Below are positions 15,851 through 25,628 of a DNA stretch of 64,000 nucleotides, in pieces. The stretch covers positions 1 to 64,000 of the forward strand of contig LVBV01000012.1 in NCBI GenBank assembly GCA_001604565.1. The letters are read 5' to 3'. The position numbers and the translations under genes were made by a program. The notes under the pieces were generated by a model. It saw only the letters and a list, made by a program, of their open reading frames with translations. It had not been told where the DNA came from and made no database searches. Origin of the DNA: Puniceicoccales bacterium Verruco_01 (GTDB lineage Bacteria > Verrucomicrobiota > Verrucomicrobiia > Opitutales > Oceanipulchritudinaceae). How positions within the stretch are numbered: the stretch's first letter is position 1; every line of letters begins with the position of its first letter.

Positions 15851-17512
15851 ATGATACGATTACTCCTTGCGCTCTTTTCCGGTCTTCTCCTTCTCGCGAC
15901 AGGCGCGCGCGCGGACGACGTTGCAATGACGGATACGTCGGCAATTCAGGAGAGCCTGCGCGCCGTGCGTTTCCCGCGCCTTTCCTTCGACGCCATGCCG
16001 CTTGGCGACGTGCTGGAAACTCTTGCCGCCAGCGCCGAGGTGCAGGGCAGGAAGATCAATCTCGTCCGCCTCGCCCCCAAGGGTGACGACCCGAAGGTGA
16101 CGATCTCGCTGCGCGATGTGGACCTCGACAGGGCGCTTTACTACATCTCGCAATCGGTGGGCTTTCACTGCGAGGTGGAGGCGGACGCGGTGATCCTGCG
16201 CCCGAGCCCCGATCCCGGCCTGCCGCTCAAGACGGGCTTCTACGAGGTGGGGCGCTCGGCGCTCGTGCGGCTCGCGGGTCTGCCGGGGGCCAAGCCCGAC
16301 GCCAACACCGCCAACAAGGCCTCCACCCCGGACACGGCACCGACTCAGCTGGAGGTGGAGAAGGCGGTCCGCTCCTTTCTCGAACGCGCGGGCGTGCCCT
16401 TTGACAATGTTCCCGGCGCGACGCTGGCGCTGGGCTCGGGGCTCCTCATCGTCACCAACACGCAGGCGAATCTCGACAAGGTGGCGGCGATCCTCGCGCG
16501 TTACAAGGCGACGCGGCAGGTGGAGATCGGAACGCGCTTCCTTGAGGTGGATCAGGCGGACCTTGACGAGTTCGGCATCCAGTGGGGCCTTTCCAACGCG
16601 GCGAGCGCCCGGGGGAGCCGCACGGCGGTGACTCTGGCGAGCGCCAACCGGACCCTCGCCACATCCCTCACGGGCACGACGACGAGCGACCAGATCGTGA
16701 TCACGGGCCTCGATTCCACGGTGGGGGACAACGGCACGATCACGCAGGACATCTCCGCTCCTGCCATCGCGGGCGGGATCGACCTCGGCAAGGGGGCTTC
16801 GCCGCTCGCCACAGTAAGCGGGGTGATCGGCGCCTTCGACGTGGACGCAGTGGTGAACGCCCTCTCCCGCAAGAGCGGCACGAATCTTTTGAGCAGCCCG
16901 CGCCTCACCGTCCTTTCCGGCGAACGAGCCGAGATCACCGTGGCGCAGGAGATGATCTACCCGCGCTCCTACGGCGATGCGGATTCCAACGTCTCGCGCG
17001 GTTCGCTCGCTTCCGGGGGTTCCGCCGTCAGCATCACTTCGGGCACACCGCGCGACTTTGCCAAGCGCAATGTGGGCGTGGAGATGGGCGTGACCCCCGT
17101 CGTGGAGGAAAACGGCGGCATCTCCATGACGCTGGAGCCCTGCGTGACGGAGTTCGAGGGCTTTGTCGAATACGGCGGGCCGAGCATCGCCGTCTCGGGC
17201 TCCACCACGGTCAGCATCCCGAGCGGTTACTACCAGCCCGTCTTCAGCGTCCGCCGCATCCGCACCGAGGTCTCCATCGACAACGGCGCGACGATCATCA
17301 TGGGCGGCCTCACACGCGAGGAGGTGAAGACCGTGAAGGACAAAATCCCGATCCTTGGCGACATACCCTTCCTCGGGCGCTTCTTCCGCAACGAGGGAAC
17401 GACGAAAAAGAAGAAAGACCTGCTCATCTTCGTCACCGCATCCTCCGTCTCGCCGGGGGGTGCCGGTCAGCTTCCCGCACCGGCTCAGTCAGTCCACGGG
17501 AAGGAGCAATAG
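15851..17512 (+). CDS. Secretin, Amuc_1098-like pilus outer membrane pore
   Basis: A 553-residue secretin with a signal peptide (cleavage near ATGARADD). N-domains occupy about residues 35-240 (MPLGDVLETLAASAEVQ and VEKAVRSFLERAGV...). The C-terminal secretin domain runs from NLLSSPRLTVLSGERAEI through VGVEMGVTPVVEENGGISMTLEP to the hallmark IDNGATIIMGGLTREEV...DKIPILGDIPFLGRFFRNE and LLIFVTAS. It forms a multimeric outer membrane pore for pilus or secretion traffic. The overall build matches the Amuc_1098 family of Verrucomicrobiota. No assembly ATPase, prepilin or inner-membrane platform gene is in the window, so they must lie elsewhere if the system works. Confidence 0.88.
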   Translation: MIRLLLALFSGLLLLATGARADDVAMTDTSAIQESLRAVRFPRLSFDAMPLGDVLETLAASAEVQGRKINLVRLAPKGDDPKVTISLRDVDLDRALYYISQSVGFHCEVEADAVILRPSPDPGLPLKTGFYEVGRSALVRLAGLPGAKPDANTANKASTPDTAPTQLEVEKAVRSFLERAGVPFDNVPGATLALGSGLLIVTNTQANLDKVAAILARYKATRQVEIGTRFLEVDQADLDEFGIQWGLSNAASARGSRTAVTLASANRTLATSLTGTTTSDQIVITGLDSTVGDNGTITQDISAPAIAGGIDLGKGASPLATVSGVIGAFDVDAVVNALSRKSGTNLLSSPRLTVLSGERAEITVAQEMIYPRSYGDADSNVSRGSLASGGSAVSITSGTPRDFAKRNVGVEMGVTPVVEENGGISMTLEPCVTEFEGFVEYGGPSIAVSGSTTVSIPSGYYQPVFSVRRIRTEVSIDNGATIIMGGLTREEVKTVKDKIPILGDIPFLGRFFRNEGTTKKKKDLLIFVTASSVSPGGAGQLPAPAQSVHGKEQ

Positions 17513-17545
17513 GCGACGAGTTCCGACAAATCGGACGGAGCTGAC

Positions 17546-18628
17546 GTGGGGAAAGGTCTTGTCAATGCGCGAACAAGTCGGAACGCTGTCCCCGTGGAGA
17601 TACTGCCGCAGAGTGCCTTCGCACTGCTACGAAAACAACTTTCGCAATGGTACCGTTGTGCGCGGCGGCCGCTGCCGTGGCGGCTTGTCCCGGGGGTGTA
17701 CGCGACGGTGGTCTCGGAGATCATGGCTCAGCAGACGCGCATTGCCACCATGCTGCCGTATTACGAGAACTGGATGCGGCGCTTCCCGGACTTCGAGGCT
17801 CTGGCGGCGGCGGACGAGGCGGAGGTGCTGCGGCACTGGGAGGGGCTCGGCTACTATTCGCGCGCGCGCAATCTGCACCGGTTGTCGAAGGCGTACGTGG
17901 CGCTGGCGGAGAAGCCCCGGACGAGCCAGGAGTGGGAGTCTCTCCCCGGCATCGGCCCGTATACGGCGGCAGCCATCGCCTCCATCGCCTTCGGCCACCC
18001 CTCGGCAGTCGTGGACGGCAACGTCGTTCGCGTCCTCGCGCGACTGATGGGCGAAGAGCGGGAGTTTGCTTCGAACGGCGAGGCGGTGAAGTTCTTCAGG
18101 CCACCAGCGGACGAGCTTCTCGACCGCGAAAACCCCGGGGCGCACAATCAGGCGATGATGGAGCTCGGGGCGCTCCTCTGCCTGCCGAAAAAGCCCCGCT
18201 GCGCCGAATGCCCCGTCGCGGCGTTTTGCAAAAGCGCCGGCAAGCCGGAGGCGGAGGCGCTTCCGCGCATCGTCCGACGCGTCGTTGAAAAGATGGAAGT
18301 AAACCGCGTCCTGCATCTGGAGAACGGGGCGATTCTCCTTCACCGAATCGCCGCGGACGCAAAGCGGCTCGCCGGGCAGTACGAGCTGCCGGAGCCGAAG
18401 CTTCTCGGTCTCCAACCACGCGAAAAACCCCTTGCCGTGCGGACGCGTTCCATCACGCACCACCGGATCGTCGAGCGCATCTATCGCCACGACGGGCCGT
18501 TTCCGGTGAAATGGACGAAGCAGCCGGGGCTGGCCCTCGTCCCACTGGAAAAGCTGGAGAGCCTCACGCTCAGCGGGCCGCACCGGCGCTGGCTTGGCGA
18601 GATCCTGGGCCGAACCCGTCAGAACTGA
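17546..18628 (+). CDS. mutY: A/G-specific adenine DNA glycosylase
   Basis: MutY removes adenine mispaired with 8-oxoguanine. The 360-residue protein has the catalytic Glu in SEIMAQQTR, the helix-hairpin-helix LPGIGPYTAAAIASIAFG followed by the catalytic Asp in VVDGNVVRVLARL, and the iron-sulfur cluster ligands CX6CX2CX5C (CLPKKPRCAECPVAAFC). The C-terminal NUDIX-like domain (about 245-350) ends in a region recognising 8-oxoG. The GTG at 17546 has a GGAG ribosome site; a second GTG at 17594 is possible. Convergent with menD. Confidence 0.93.
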   Translation: MGKGLVNARTSRNAVPVEILPQSAFALLRKQLSQWYRCARRPLPWRLVPGVYATVVSEIMAQQTRIATMLPYYENWMRRFPDFEALAAADEAEVLRHWEGLGYYSRARNLHRLSKAYVALAEKPRTSQEWESLPGIGPYTAAAIASIAFGHPSAVVDGNVVRVLARLMGEEREFASNGEAVKFFRPPADELLDRENPGAHNQAMMELGALLCLPKKPRCAECPVAAFCKSAGKPEAEALPRIVRRVVEKMEVNRVLHLENGAILLHRIAADAKRLAGQYELPEPKLLGLQPREKPLAVRTRSITHHRIVERIYRHDGPFPVKWTKQPGLALVPLEKLESLTLSGPHRRWLGEILGRTRQN

Positions 18629-18637
18629 AGCTGCCTG

Positions 18638-20362
18638 TCAGAGGATTTCCGCGACTCTACAGCGCAGCTTGTAGCGAAAGTCGGCGTCTTTTTTGCGGTC
18701 GGTCTTGAGATGCAGAAGATGCAGGCCCGACTCCGGCAGAATGCGGAGTTTTTCAGCAAGGGCCGCCGGGCTTTCCAGTTTCTCGTACTCCGCACCGAAA
18801 GCGCGGGCGAGGGCCGCGAAGTCCGCCTCCTGCGGAGTGGCGAAGTACGTCTCGAAGGCGGGGTCGCCGAGTTTTGCGACGGGCAGGGTCTCGAAAATGC
18901 CACCTCCGCGATTGTCGGATAGGACGACCGTCAGGCTCCCCTTGTGCCGGTGGGCGGAAAGGAGCGAGCCGCAGTCGTGCAACAGGGCAAGGTCGCCTGT
19001 CAGCAGGATGCCGTGGCCGCCGTGCGAGGCGCCGAGCGCCGTGGCAAGGGTGCCGTCGATGCCGTTGGCCCCGCGCGAGAAGAAGGTGCGCACATTCGCC
19101 CCGCCAAGCTCGCGGCAGGTTTCCACATCGCGCACACTCATGCTGTTGGCGACCGACACATCCGCGCCTGTCTGCGCGCTGCTAAAGAGGACGCGTGCGA
19201 TGTTGCCCTCGAAGTTGGGATGCGCTTCTTGTAGCGCCGCGTTCACGATCGCCGTCGTCTTTGCCTCCGCATCCAGCCACGTCGCGCGATAGGCTGCGCC
19301 GTTCGCCGCCGTCGGAAGGGGAAGGTTCGCAAGATCCTCCGGAGCGATCTGGACGAGCTGCGCCTTCGCGCGTGCCGCGTCGGGATCGTCGATGCCGCTT
19401 GTTGCGACGAGGGTGGGGCAATCCAGCGCGGCCAGCCAGCCCCGCAGCGCCTTGGAAGTGGGGAGCGGACCGACCTGTATAATGTAGTCCGGCATTAAAC
19501 TCTCCCTCATCCGGGGTGAGGAAAGAATGAGGTCGTACCCGGCGATGCGTGCCACGCCGGGAAAGTCGCCGCAGCGCCACGGGCCGAGGCCGTCGCAAAG
19601 AACGGGCGCCTGCGTCCTTTCCGCGAGGGCGAAGAGCGTCGTCCGGGCCGCTGTGTCGTCATCCGGCATCACGCTCCCGGCGACGATCAAAACTTTTGCG
19701 GGATCAACCGGCAGGGAAAGATTTTCAAAACGGGGCAGGGGAAGGTGTCCGCCGACGGGGGCGAGGCTCTCCACGAGAAGGGTGGGGTCATAGTCAAGAT
19801 CCAGCGCCTTGCCCGGCTGTGGCGCGAGGGGTTCCCGGAGCGGCACGTTCACATGCACCGGGCCCCGGCAGGGGAGCATCGTCCGCCGCAGGGCGTGCGT
19901 CACGATCTGGCGCGCGTGTCGCAGCACGGTCGCCTTCGCCTCCGGGACGGGCAATTCAAAGTAGTCGAGCGCGGCACTCCCGTACATCTTCACCTGATCC
20001 ACCGTCTGCCCGGCGGCGCAGCGGCGCAGCTCCGGGGGACGGTCCGCCGTGAGGACGAGAAGGGGCACCCCGCTTTCCCGTGCCTCGACAAGAGCGGGCA
20101 GATAATTTGCCGCCGCCGTGCCGGAGGTGCAGACAAGGGCCACCGGCCCGCCGCCCCGGCGGGCAAGGCCGAGGGCGTAGAAGGCGGCGGAGCGTTCGTC
20201 GAGGATCGGAATCGCCTCGATGGCCGAGTGGGCCAGCGCCCATGCAAGCGGTGTGGAGCGCGACCCCGGGGACACCACGGCCTGCTTCAGGCCGCATTCC
20301 TCCAGAACCCTGACGAGCATCCAGCCCCAGAGTTCCGACTCGTTGCTCCACCGCTTGCACAT
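18638..20362 (-). CDS. menD: 2-succinyl-5-enolpyruvyl-6-hydroxy-3-cyclohexene-1-carboxylate synthase
   Basis: MenD is a thiamine-diphosphate enzyme that joins isochorismate and 2-oxoglutarate in menaquinone synthesis. The 574-residue protein shows VVSPGSRSTPLAWAL, DERSAAFYALGLA, VCTSGTAAANYLPA and LTADRPPELR...QTVDQ, and in the C-terminal TPP domain RGANGIDGTLATALG followed by LLTGDLALLHD. The length is normal for the family. No other men gene is adjacent. Its presence suggests a menaquinone-based respiratory chain. Confidence 0.94.
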   Translation of the reverse strand: MCKRWSNESELWGWMLVRVLEECGLKQAVVSPGSRSTPLAWALAHSAIEAIPILDERSAAFYALGLARRGGGPVALVCTSGTAAANYLPALVEARESGVPLLVLTADRPPELRRCAAGQTVDQVKMYGSAALDYFELPVPEAKATVLRHARQIVTHALRRTMLPCRGPVHVNVPLREPLAPQPGKALDLDYDPTLLVESLAPVGGHLPLPRFENLSLPVDPAKVLIVAGSVMPDDDTAARTTLFALAERTQAPVLCDGLGPWRCGDFPGVARIAGYDLILSSPRMRESLMPDYIIQVGPLPTSKALRGWLAALDCPTLVATSGIDDPDAARAKAQLVQIAPEDLANLPLPTAANGAAYRATWLDAEAKTTAIVNAALQEAHPNFEGNIARVLFSSAQTGADVSVANSMSVRDVETCRELGGANVRTFFSRGANGIDGTLATALGASHGGHGILLTGDLALLHDCGSLLSAHRHKGSLTVVLSDNRGGGIFETLPVAKLGDPAFETYFATPQEADFAALARAFGAEYEKLESPAALAEKLRILPESGLHLLHLKTDRKKDADFRYKLRCRVAEIL

Positions 20363-20442
20363 CGCCTAATCCTTTGCCGGACGAAGACTCTCTTTGCAAA
20401 CTCTCCTTGCCTTTGACGCCCTTCTTCGCCGATCATTCGCGC

Positions 20443-21435
20443 ATGCATAGGATAGATTGCCTCGGTGCGGGAAGCCCCATCGTCGACACCCTTGCGAGGG
20501 TTGACGACGCCTTTCTTGCCAAAGTCGATGCCCCGAAGGGTGGGATGATTCTTGTGGATGCCGCACGGATGGAGGCGGTTCTTTCGCAGCTTTCCGGACC
20601 GCTGGCGGAGGCTCCGGGTGGCTCAGCGGGCAACACGATCGTGGCGATGGCCCACCTTGGCTCGAATGCGGGTCTTCTGGGCAAGATCGGCAGCGACGCG
20701 ACCGGTGCCTTTTATGTGGAGAGCCTGAAAAAGTCCGGCGCGACGGATTCTCGCATCAAGCATGGTGTGGGCCCGAGCGCCCGCTGCCTTTCCATGGTCA
20801 CTCCCGATGGCGAGCGCAGCATGTTCACTTGCCTGGCCGCCGCCTCGACGCTCTCCCCCGCGGAACTGACCCTGTCGGATGTGAAGAACTGCCGCCTTGT
20901 GCACATCGAGGGATTCCTCTTTTTCAACCGCGCCCTCATTGATCGTCTTCTTGCCCTCAGTGCGGAGGCAGGCGTGGACGTGTCGCTGGACCTTGGTTCC
21001 TTCACGGTGGTGAACGCGGTGAAGGACGATTTGCCCGGCATCCTCAAAAAGAGCGTGAAAATTGTTCTCGCCAACGAGGACGAGGCCCGCGCGCTCTTGG
21101 GCGATCTCTCCGAGGAGGAGACGGCGCGGCGCCTTGGCGATCTCTGCCCGCTGGCGGTCCTCAAGCTCGGCAAGCGCGGTTCCATCATCGTGCAGAACGG
21201 CAACCTCACTCGGGTTGCGCCGCTTCTGGTGAAAAACGTGGTCGATACGACGGGTGCGGGAGACACTTGGGCGGCGGGCTTCCTCCATGCGTGGCTTTCG
21301 GGCGCTTCCATGGAAAAGTGCGGAGAATGCGGATCGATCCTCGGCGCGGAGGTCGTGCAGGTGCTCGGTGCGGCATTGCCGGAAGCGAAATGGGCACAAA
21401 TTCGTTCCCGCGTGCAGGCGGTCCTCGCCAGATAG
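20443..21435 (+). CDS. PfkB-family carbohydrate/adenosine-type kinase
   Basis: A 330-residue ribokinase-fold kinase. It has the N-terminal GGSAGNTIVAMAHLG...GLLGKIGSDATG signature and the C-terminal anion hole and catalytic base in VVDTTGAGDTWAAGFLHAWL. The N-terminal region, with SAGNT and the MVTPDGERSMFTCLAAAS segment, resembles proteins annotated as adenosine kinases, but sugar specificity cannot be read. ATG 20443 (MHRIDCLGAGSPIVDTL) starts exactly at the first conserved strand. Confidence 0.82.
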   Translation: MHRIDCLGAGSPIVDTLARVDDAFLAKVDAPKGGMILVDAARMEAVLSQLSGPLAEAPGGSAGNTIVAMAHLGSNAGLLGKIGSDATGAFYVESLKKSGATDSRIKHGVGPSARCLSMVTPDGERSMFTCLAAASTLSPAELTLSDVKNCRLVHIEGFLFFNRALIDRLLALSAEAGVDVSLDLGSFTVVNAVKDDLPGILKKSVKIVLANEDEARALLGDLSEEETARRLGDLCPLAVLKLGKRGSIIVQNGNLTRVAPLLVKNVVDTTGAGDTWAAGFLHAWLSGASMEKCGECGSILGAEVVQVLGAALPEAKWAQIRSRVQAVLAR

Positions 21436-21703
21436 TTTGCCGCCGGAAAACCGCCCGGGATCGGCGAGAACGCATTTTTCAATTTCCTGTAAAGATAACG
21501 ACAGGAAGGACAAGCGTTTGCGCCAGCTCTATTGACGTGATACATTGCGGCGTTGTTTTTTATGGGCGAACTCACGAAATGACAGTGGGTTGTGACAAGT
21601 CGATCGCATATCGTTTGACACATTCTCCTTCATCTTGCGTACTCCGCGATGCCCAGAAAGTGAAGTTGTCCTTGATTCACAATCGGTAAGGAAGCCTGAA
21701 CAA

Positions 21704-23500
21704 ATGAATAAAACCCTCCTTCTCCCATTGTTTGCCCTCTTTCTTTCCGGCTGCGTGAGCGAATTGCAGGTGAATGTCACCCCGGGAGGCGCCCGGGTGG
21801 CCTCGATGGGCGATCCCGAGGTCAAGGTGAACACGGCGGGCGGCAAAACCGTCGTCTCTGTCCCGACCGAGGGCCTGCACCAGATCACGGTCAGCCTGCC
21901 CGGCTATGACACCGTGACCTATTCCGTGACGGCAGCCGACATCCAGAGAAAGTCGGTGAACATTGCGCTTCAGCCGCTCTTCCTTGACCGCACCTTCACC
22001 GTGACGACCGTGCCCGAAGGCGCAAAAGTCTTTCTCGATGGACGCGAAATGGGCGTGACCCCCTTCCAGTGCCCGGTGCGCTTCAACCGCGCCAGCGCCT
22101 CCTCGCCTTGGGATTCGCACACGCTTACCCTGCGCCTTGGCGAGTGGCAGGAGGAAAGCGTTGTTCTTGGCGATTCCAGCGCCGCGTCGGTCTCGGTGGC
22201 GCTTTCCCGCCTGCATCTGGCCCGGCACTTCACCATCAAAACCGTCACGAGCGACGGGCAGGCCCTCGACGCGCAGGTCGTCATCAACGGCAAGGTTATT
22301 GGAGCGGCCCCGGCTGCAGCGGACCTAGTTTTCGAGCGCGCGGACAAGACGCAGGCATGGCCGGTTTTCAACTGCTCAGTGGGGATCGTGGACGAGTACA
22401 AGGAAAAGGCCTTTGCCATCTCGGTGGACAGCCCCGGAACCTTTACGATCACCCTCGACCCAGTGACGGAAATGAGCGTCATCCCGGCGTTCCCTGCCAT
22501 CGTCGTGGGCCCGCGGGGCGCCCAGTATGTTGTGGACGCTGCGGCGCGCACAGCGGCTGTCGATACGCGCGAGGCCTCCGGCACGGTTGCCGAACTGCGA
22601 CAGGTCACGAATTACCGCCGCAAGGACCATCTTTCGCCGCAGGTCAATTCCTTTGCGATTTCGCCGAACGGGCAGAGCATCGTTTACGCCCTGAGCGAGA
22701 CAGCGGACGATGGCACAGTGACAAGCAATCTCTGGCAGACCTCCACCGATCAGGCGGGAGGCGCTCGCCAGCGCCTTACCTCGGGGGCGTATCTTGACAG
22801 CATCCCGCAGCTTCCCGTCGGGGATTCGGACGCAAGCCAGCTCCTTGTCTTCCAGAGCAACCGCGGCGTGCGCGAGAGTGCGGACATTTCTTCGATCAAT
22901 CTTGCGGACGGACGCGTGGTGGGCGGCATCACCCAGGTGACGCGCGAATCACGCTTCAATTACAACCCGACGATCATTCGTCAGAACTGGGAGCTCTTCT
23001 TTCTCTCCACGGAGGATCACTATCCCCAGGCCGTCCCGCAGGTGAGCTACATGCGCGTGGACGGTTCCTCCGCCTCCTACATGAACGAGACGGCTTCGAG
23101 CCTCACTCTTTCCCCCGATGGACGTCAGGTCTATTTCGTGCACAAGGATTCGGCGACGGGCAAGAAGCAGATTTTTTCCATGCCGCGCGAAGGGTATCCT
23201 GTGACACAGGTGATTTCCCTGCCCGCCTTTGCCGCCGCCAACTGCGATTACCCAGCGGTGAGCCCCGACGGGACGATGCTGCTCTTTTCCTGCGACCTAG
23301 CGCAGGATGCCTCCGGGCGCGCCAGTAACGACATCTACCTCATGAACCTTGCAAGCGGTCAGATCAGCCCGCTCATCACGAACGCCTCGGACGACATCCG
23401 CCCGACATGGTCGCCCGTGGATCCGGGGGTGGTGTACTTCCTCTCCAACCGGGGCGGCAGTTACAACGTGTGGCGCTTCCGCCTTGTCGAGGCCCAGTAG
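21704..23500 (+). CDS. Lipoprotein with PEGA domains and a TolB-like beta-propeller
   Basis: A 598-residue lipoprotein with signal MNKTLLLPLFALFLSGC (lipobox LSGC). PEGA-type repeats follow: LHQITVSLPGYDTVTYSVT and FTVTTVPEGAKVFLDGREMGVTPFQCPV. The C-terminal half has WD40-like/TolB repeats (AISPNGQSIVYAL, LTLSPDGRQVYFV, AVSPDGTMLLFSC, PTWSPVDPGVVYFLSNRGG). Such proteins sit in the envelope and bind wall or protein partners. ATG 21704 has AAGGAAG upstream; the earlier start at 21635 would hide the signal peptide. Next comes the kinase-FGE gene, 45 bp downstream, so the two may work together at the envelope. Confidence 0.78.
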   Translation: MNKTLLLPLFALFLSGCVSELQVNVTPGGARVASMGDPEVKVNTAGGKTVVSVPTEGLHQITVSLPGYDTVTYSVTAADIQRKSVNIALQPLFLDRTFTVTTVPEGAKVFLDGREMGVTPFQCPVRFNRASASSPWDSHTLTLRLGEWQEESVVLGDSSAASVSVALSRLHLARHFTIKTVTSDGQALDAQVVINGKVIGAAPAAADLVFERADKTQAWPVFNCSVGIVDEYKEKAFAISVDSPGTFTITLDPVTEMSVIPAFPAIVVGPRGAQYVVDAAARTAAVDTREASGTVAELRQVTNYRRKDHLSPQVNSFAISPNGQSIVYALSETADDGTVTSNLWQTSTDQAGGARQRLTSGAYLDSIPQLPVGDSDASQLLVFQSNRGVRESADISSINLADGRVVGGITQVTRESRFNYNPTIIRQNWELFFLSTEDHYPQAVPQVSYMRVDGSSASYMNETASSLTLSPDGRQVYFVHKDSATGKKQIFSMPREGYPVTQVISLPAFAAANCDYPAVSPDGTMLLFSCDLAQDASGRASNDIYLMNLASGQISPLITNASDDIRPTWSPVDPGVVYFLSNRGGSYNVWRFRLVEAQ

Positions 23501-23545
23501 CCGTTTGCGGACCGACTGGACGACGTGATTCTGCCACGCACCGAT

Positions 23546-25627
23546 ATGTCCCCGGAGAAGAACATACCCGAAGTCATGCTTCTTTCTCCCGGGCAGATGT
23601 TCGGGCAGTACCGGATATTGGCGTTCATCGGCGCGGGCGGAATGGGGCAGGTGTACCGCGCCCGGCATACGACGCTTGACGAGGATTTCGCAATCAAGAT
23701 CCTCAACCCCGAGATCACGGACAACCCAGAATCGCTCGCCCGTCTGCGCGCCGAAGCGCGGACCGCCTTTCATCTCAAACACTCCAACGTTGTCTGCGTG
23801 GAGGAATTCGGCGATGTCGAGGGCCGCTTTTACCTGCGCATGCCTCTCATGAAAGGCATTCCCGTGGATGGGGCGAACGCCATTTCGCTGCGGAATCTTC
23901 TTGTTCTTGGCGGCGGCAGACTGGGAGAGGGCGATGCGGCGGCCATCCTGCGCGACGCTCTCGCGGGGCTGGCTCACGCCCATCTCCGGGGAGTGATTCA
24001 TTGCGATCTCAAACCCGGCAACATCCTGTTCAACAGGAATTCCGCGCTGATTGCCGACTTCGGGCTGGTGCGCATCATCGGCGAGGATTTGTTCCGCAGG
24101 CGCGCGGACGAGACACTTACCCTTACGGCCGTTCCCGCCGTTAGCCAGGGGAGCGGCAGGTCGGCACAGGCGGGCACGCCTTCCTACATGGCGCCGGAAC
24201 AGAAGGACGGTGCCGATTCCAGTACTCGCAGCGACGTGTACGCCATGGGCCTAGTGACGCTTGAGATGCTGACGGGACGCGCGGTTGTCACCCCGCGCCG
24301 AATCTCGAAGTCCGCCAGAGGCATCTCGCGAAGCTGGGACGACTTTCTCATGCGAGCACTGGAGCCAGAGCCCGGCCTTCGCTACAAGGACGCGGGTGAG
24401 ATGCTCGCCGCCATGCCGCAGATCTGGAAGACGCCTGTCGTGATGGAGGGCAGGGGGCAACACCCGCTGAAGGACCGCGCAAAACCCGGGAGGAAGACGC
24501 TCGTCTTTGCTCTCGGCGGAATCGCCGTTGCGGCGGCGGTGTGCGCCGGTGTGTTCCTTTTCGGAAACGTCGGCAAGTCACCCGGCCCCATTACCACCAA
24601 CCTGCAGCAGGAGCCTCTTGCGGCGGAGACGCCTGCACAGGCTCCGGTCGCAGCGGCACCGTCTGCTGTGGAAAGCACTCCGGCGGCGGTCACGGTCAAG
24701 CCCCCGGAACCCGCTCCCTCTCCATCTGCGACCGTGAATGTAGCGGGAACAACCATCCCTCCGCTGCTTTCCAGTTCCCTAGCGACAGAGCCCGCCACAA
24801 TCACGGGCGCGACGGAATCTCAAGCGCCCGTCGTAGGGGCCCCCGCGCCCGCGACGGCACCGGTGGAAACCGTTGCACCGGAACCGCTACCGGACAAAAC
24901 TTGGCTCGATATCGCGCTGCCGGGCGGGGCCGCCATGAGATTCCGCAGGGTGGAGGGCGGCTCCTTCTCCTTCGGTTCTCCGCAAAACGAGGCGGGACGC
25001 GTCGCCTACCGCGAGGAAACCCAACGCAGCGCCCTCATCGAAAAGCCCTTTTACATCGCCGAATACGAACTGACGCAGGCTCAGTACAAGGCACTCATGG
25101 GGGTGAATCCGAGCCGTTTCCTCGGTGCGGAGAACCCTGTTGAGCAGGTTTCCTACTCGGCCATTGTGGGCCGCGACGGTCTGCTGGAACGCTTCAACGC
25201 GTATCTGGCACTGCAGGGGCACAAGAACCTGCGGGCTCGTCTGCCGAGTGAAACGGAGTGGGAATACGCCTGTCGCGCCGGGACCGCCTCGGCCTTCAAC
25301 GACGGATCGAACCTCAAGGATTCTTCCAGCGCGGGATCGACCGGGGCCTTCGCCGTCTGCGGCAGACCCTTCGGCACCACCTCGCGCGTGGGGAGCCTTG
25401 CCCCGAATGCCTGGGGCCTTTACGACATGCACGGAAACGTCGAGGAAATCACCGAGGGTGGCGTTCTTCGCGGCGGCAGTTGGAAGTCGCCCGCCCGCGA
25501 CTGCCGCTCGGCGGCGCGGCGCAGCGTGGGGCCGTCCTTCCGCGGTGATGAAAAGACCGGCGTGCGCCTCGTGATCGAGGATTCGGAGGACGCGGTGAAT
25601 TCCTCGCCGAAGAAAGCGGGAAAATAA
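23546..25627 (+). CDS. Transmembrane Ser/Thr kinase fused to an FGE-sulfatase-like domain
   Basis: A 693-residue protein. The N-terminal Hanks kinase domain has GAGGMGQVYRARH (about residue 30), the Lys in FAIKIL, HCDLKPGN (about 150), DFGL (about 171) and GTPSYMAPEQ (about 212). The catalytic loop is HCD, not HRD, so this is a non-RD kinase. One span follows (about 321-341), then an Ala/Pro/Thr-rich linker to about 450, then a formylglycine-generating-enzyme-like domain (VEGGSFSFGS, LPSETEWEYACRAG, NAWGLYDMHGNVEE, LRGGSWKSPARDCRSAARR). The last domain is probably a periplasmic binding module, since the family often lacks enzyme activity. GTG 23525 is an alternative start. Confidence 0.85.
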   Translation: MSPEKNIPEVMLLSPGQMFGQYRILAFIGAGGMGQVYRARHTTLDEDFAIKILNPEITDNPESLARLRAEARTAFHLKHSNVVCVEEFGDVEGRFYLRMPLMKGIPVDGANAISLRNLLVLGGGRLGEGDAAAILRDALAGLAHAHLRGVIHCDLKPGNILFNRNSALIADFGLVRIIGEDLFRRRADETLTLTAVPAVSQGSGRSAQAGTPSYMAPEQKDGADSSTRSDVYAMGLVTLEMLTGRAVVTPRRISKSARGISRSWDDFLMRALEPEPGLRYKDAGEMLAAMPQIWKTPVVMEGRGQHPLKDRAKPGRKTLVFALGGIAVAAAVCAGVFLFGNVGKSPGPITTNLQQEPLAAETPAQAPVAAAPSAVESTPAAVTVKPPEPAPSPSATVNVAGTTIPPLLSSSLATEPATITGATESQAPVVGAPAPATAPVETVAPEPLPDKTWLDIALPGGAAMRFRRVEGGSFSFGSPQNEAGRVAYREETQRSALIEKPFYIAEYELTQAQYKALMGVNPSRFLGAENPVEQVSYSAIVGRDGLLERFNAYLALQGHKNLRARLPSETEWEYACRAGTASAFNDGSNLKDSSSAGSTGAFAVCGRPFGTTSRVGSLAPNAWGLYDMHGNVEEITEGGVLRGGSWKSPARDCRSAARRSVGPSFRGDEKTGVRLVIEDSEDAVNSSPKKAGK

Positions 25628-25628
25628 C

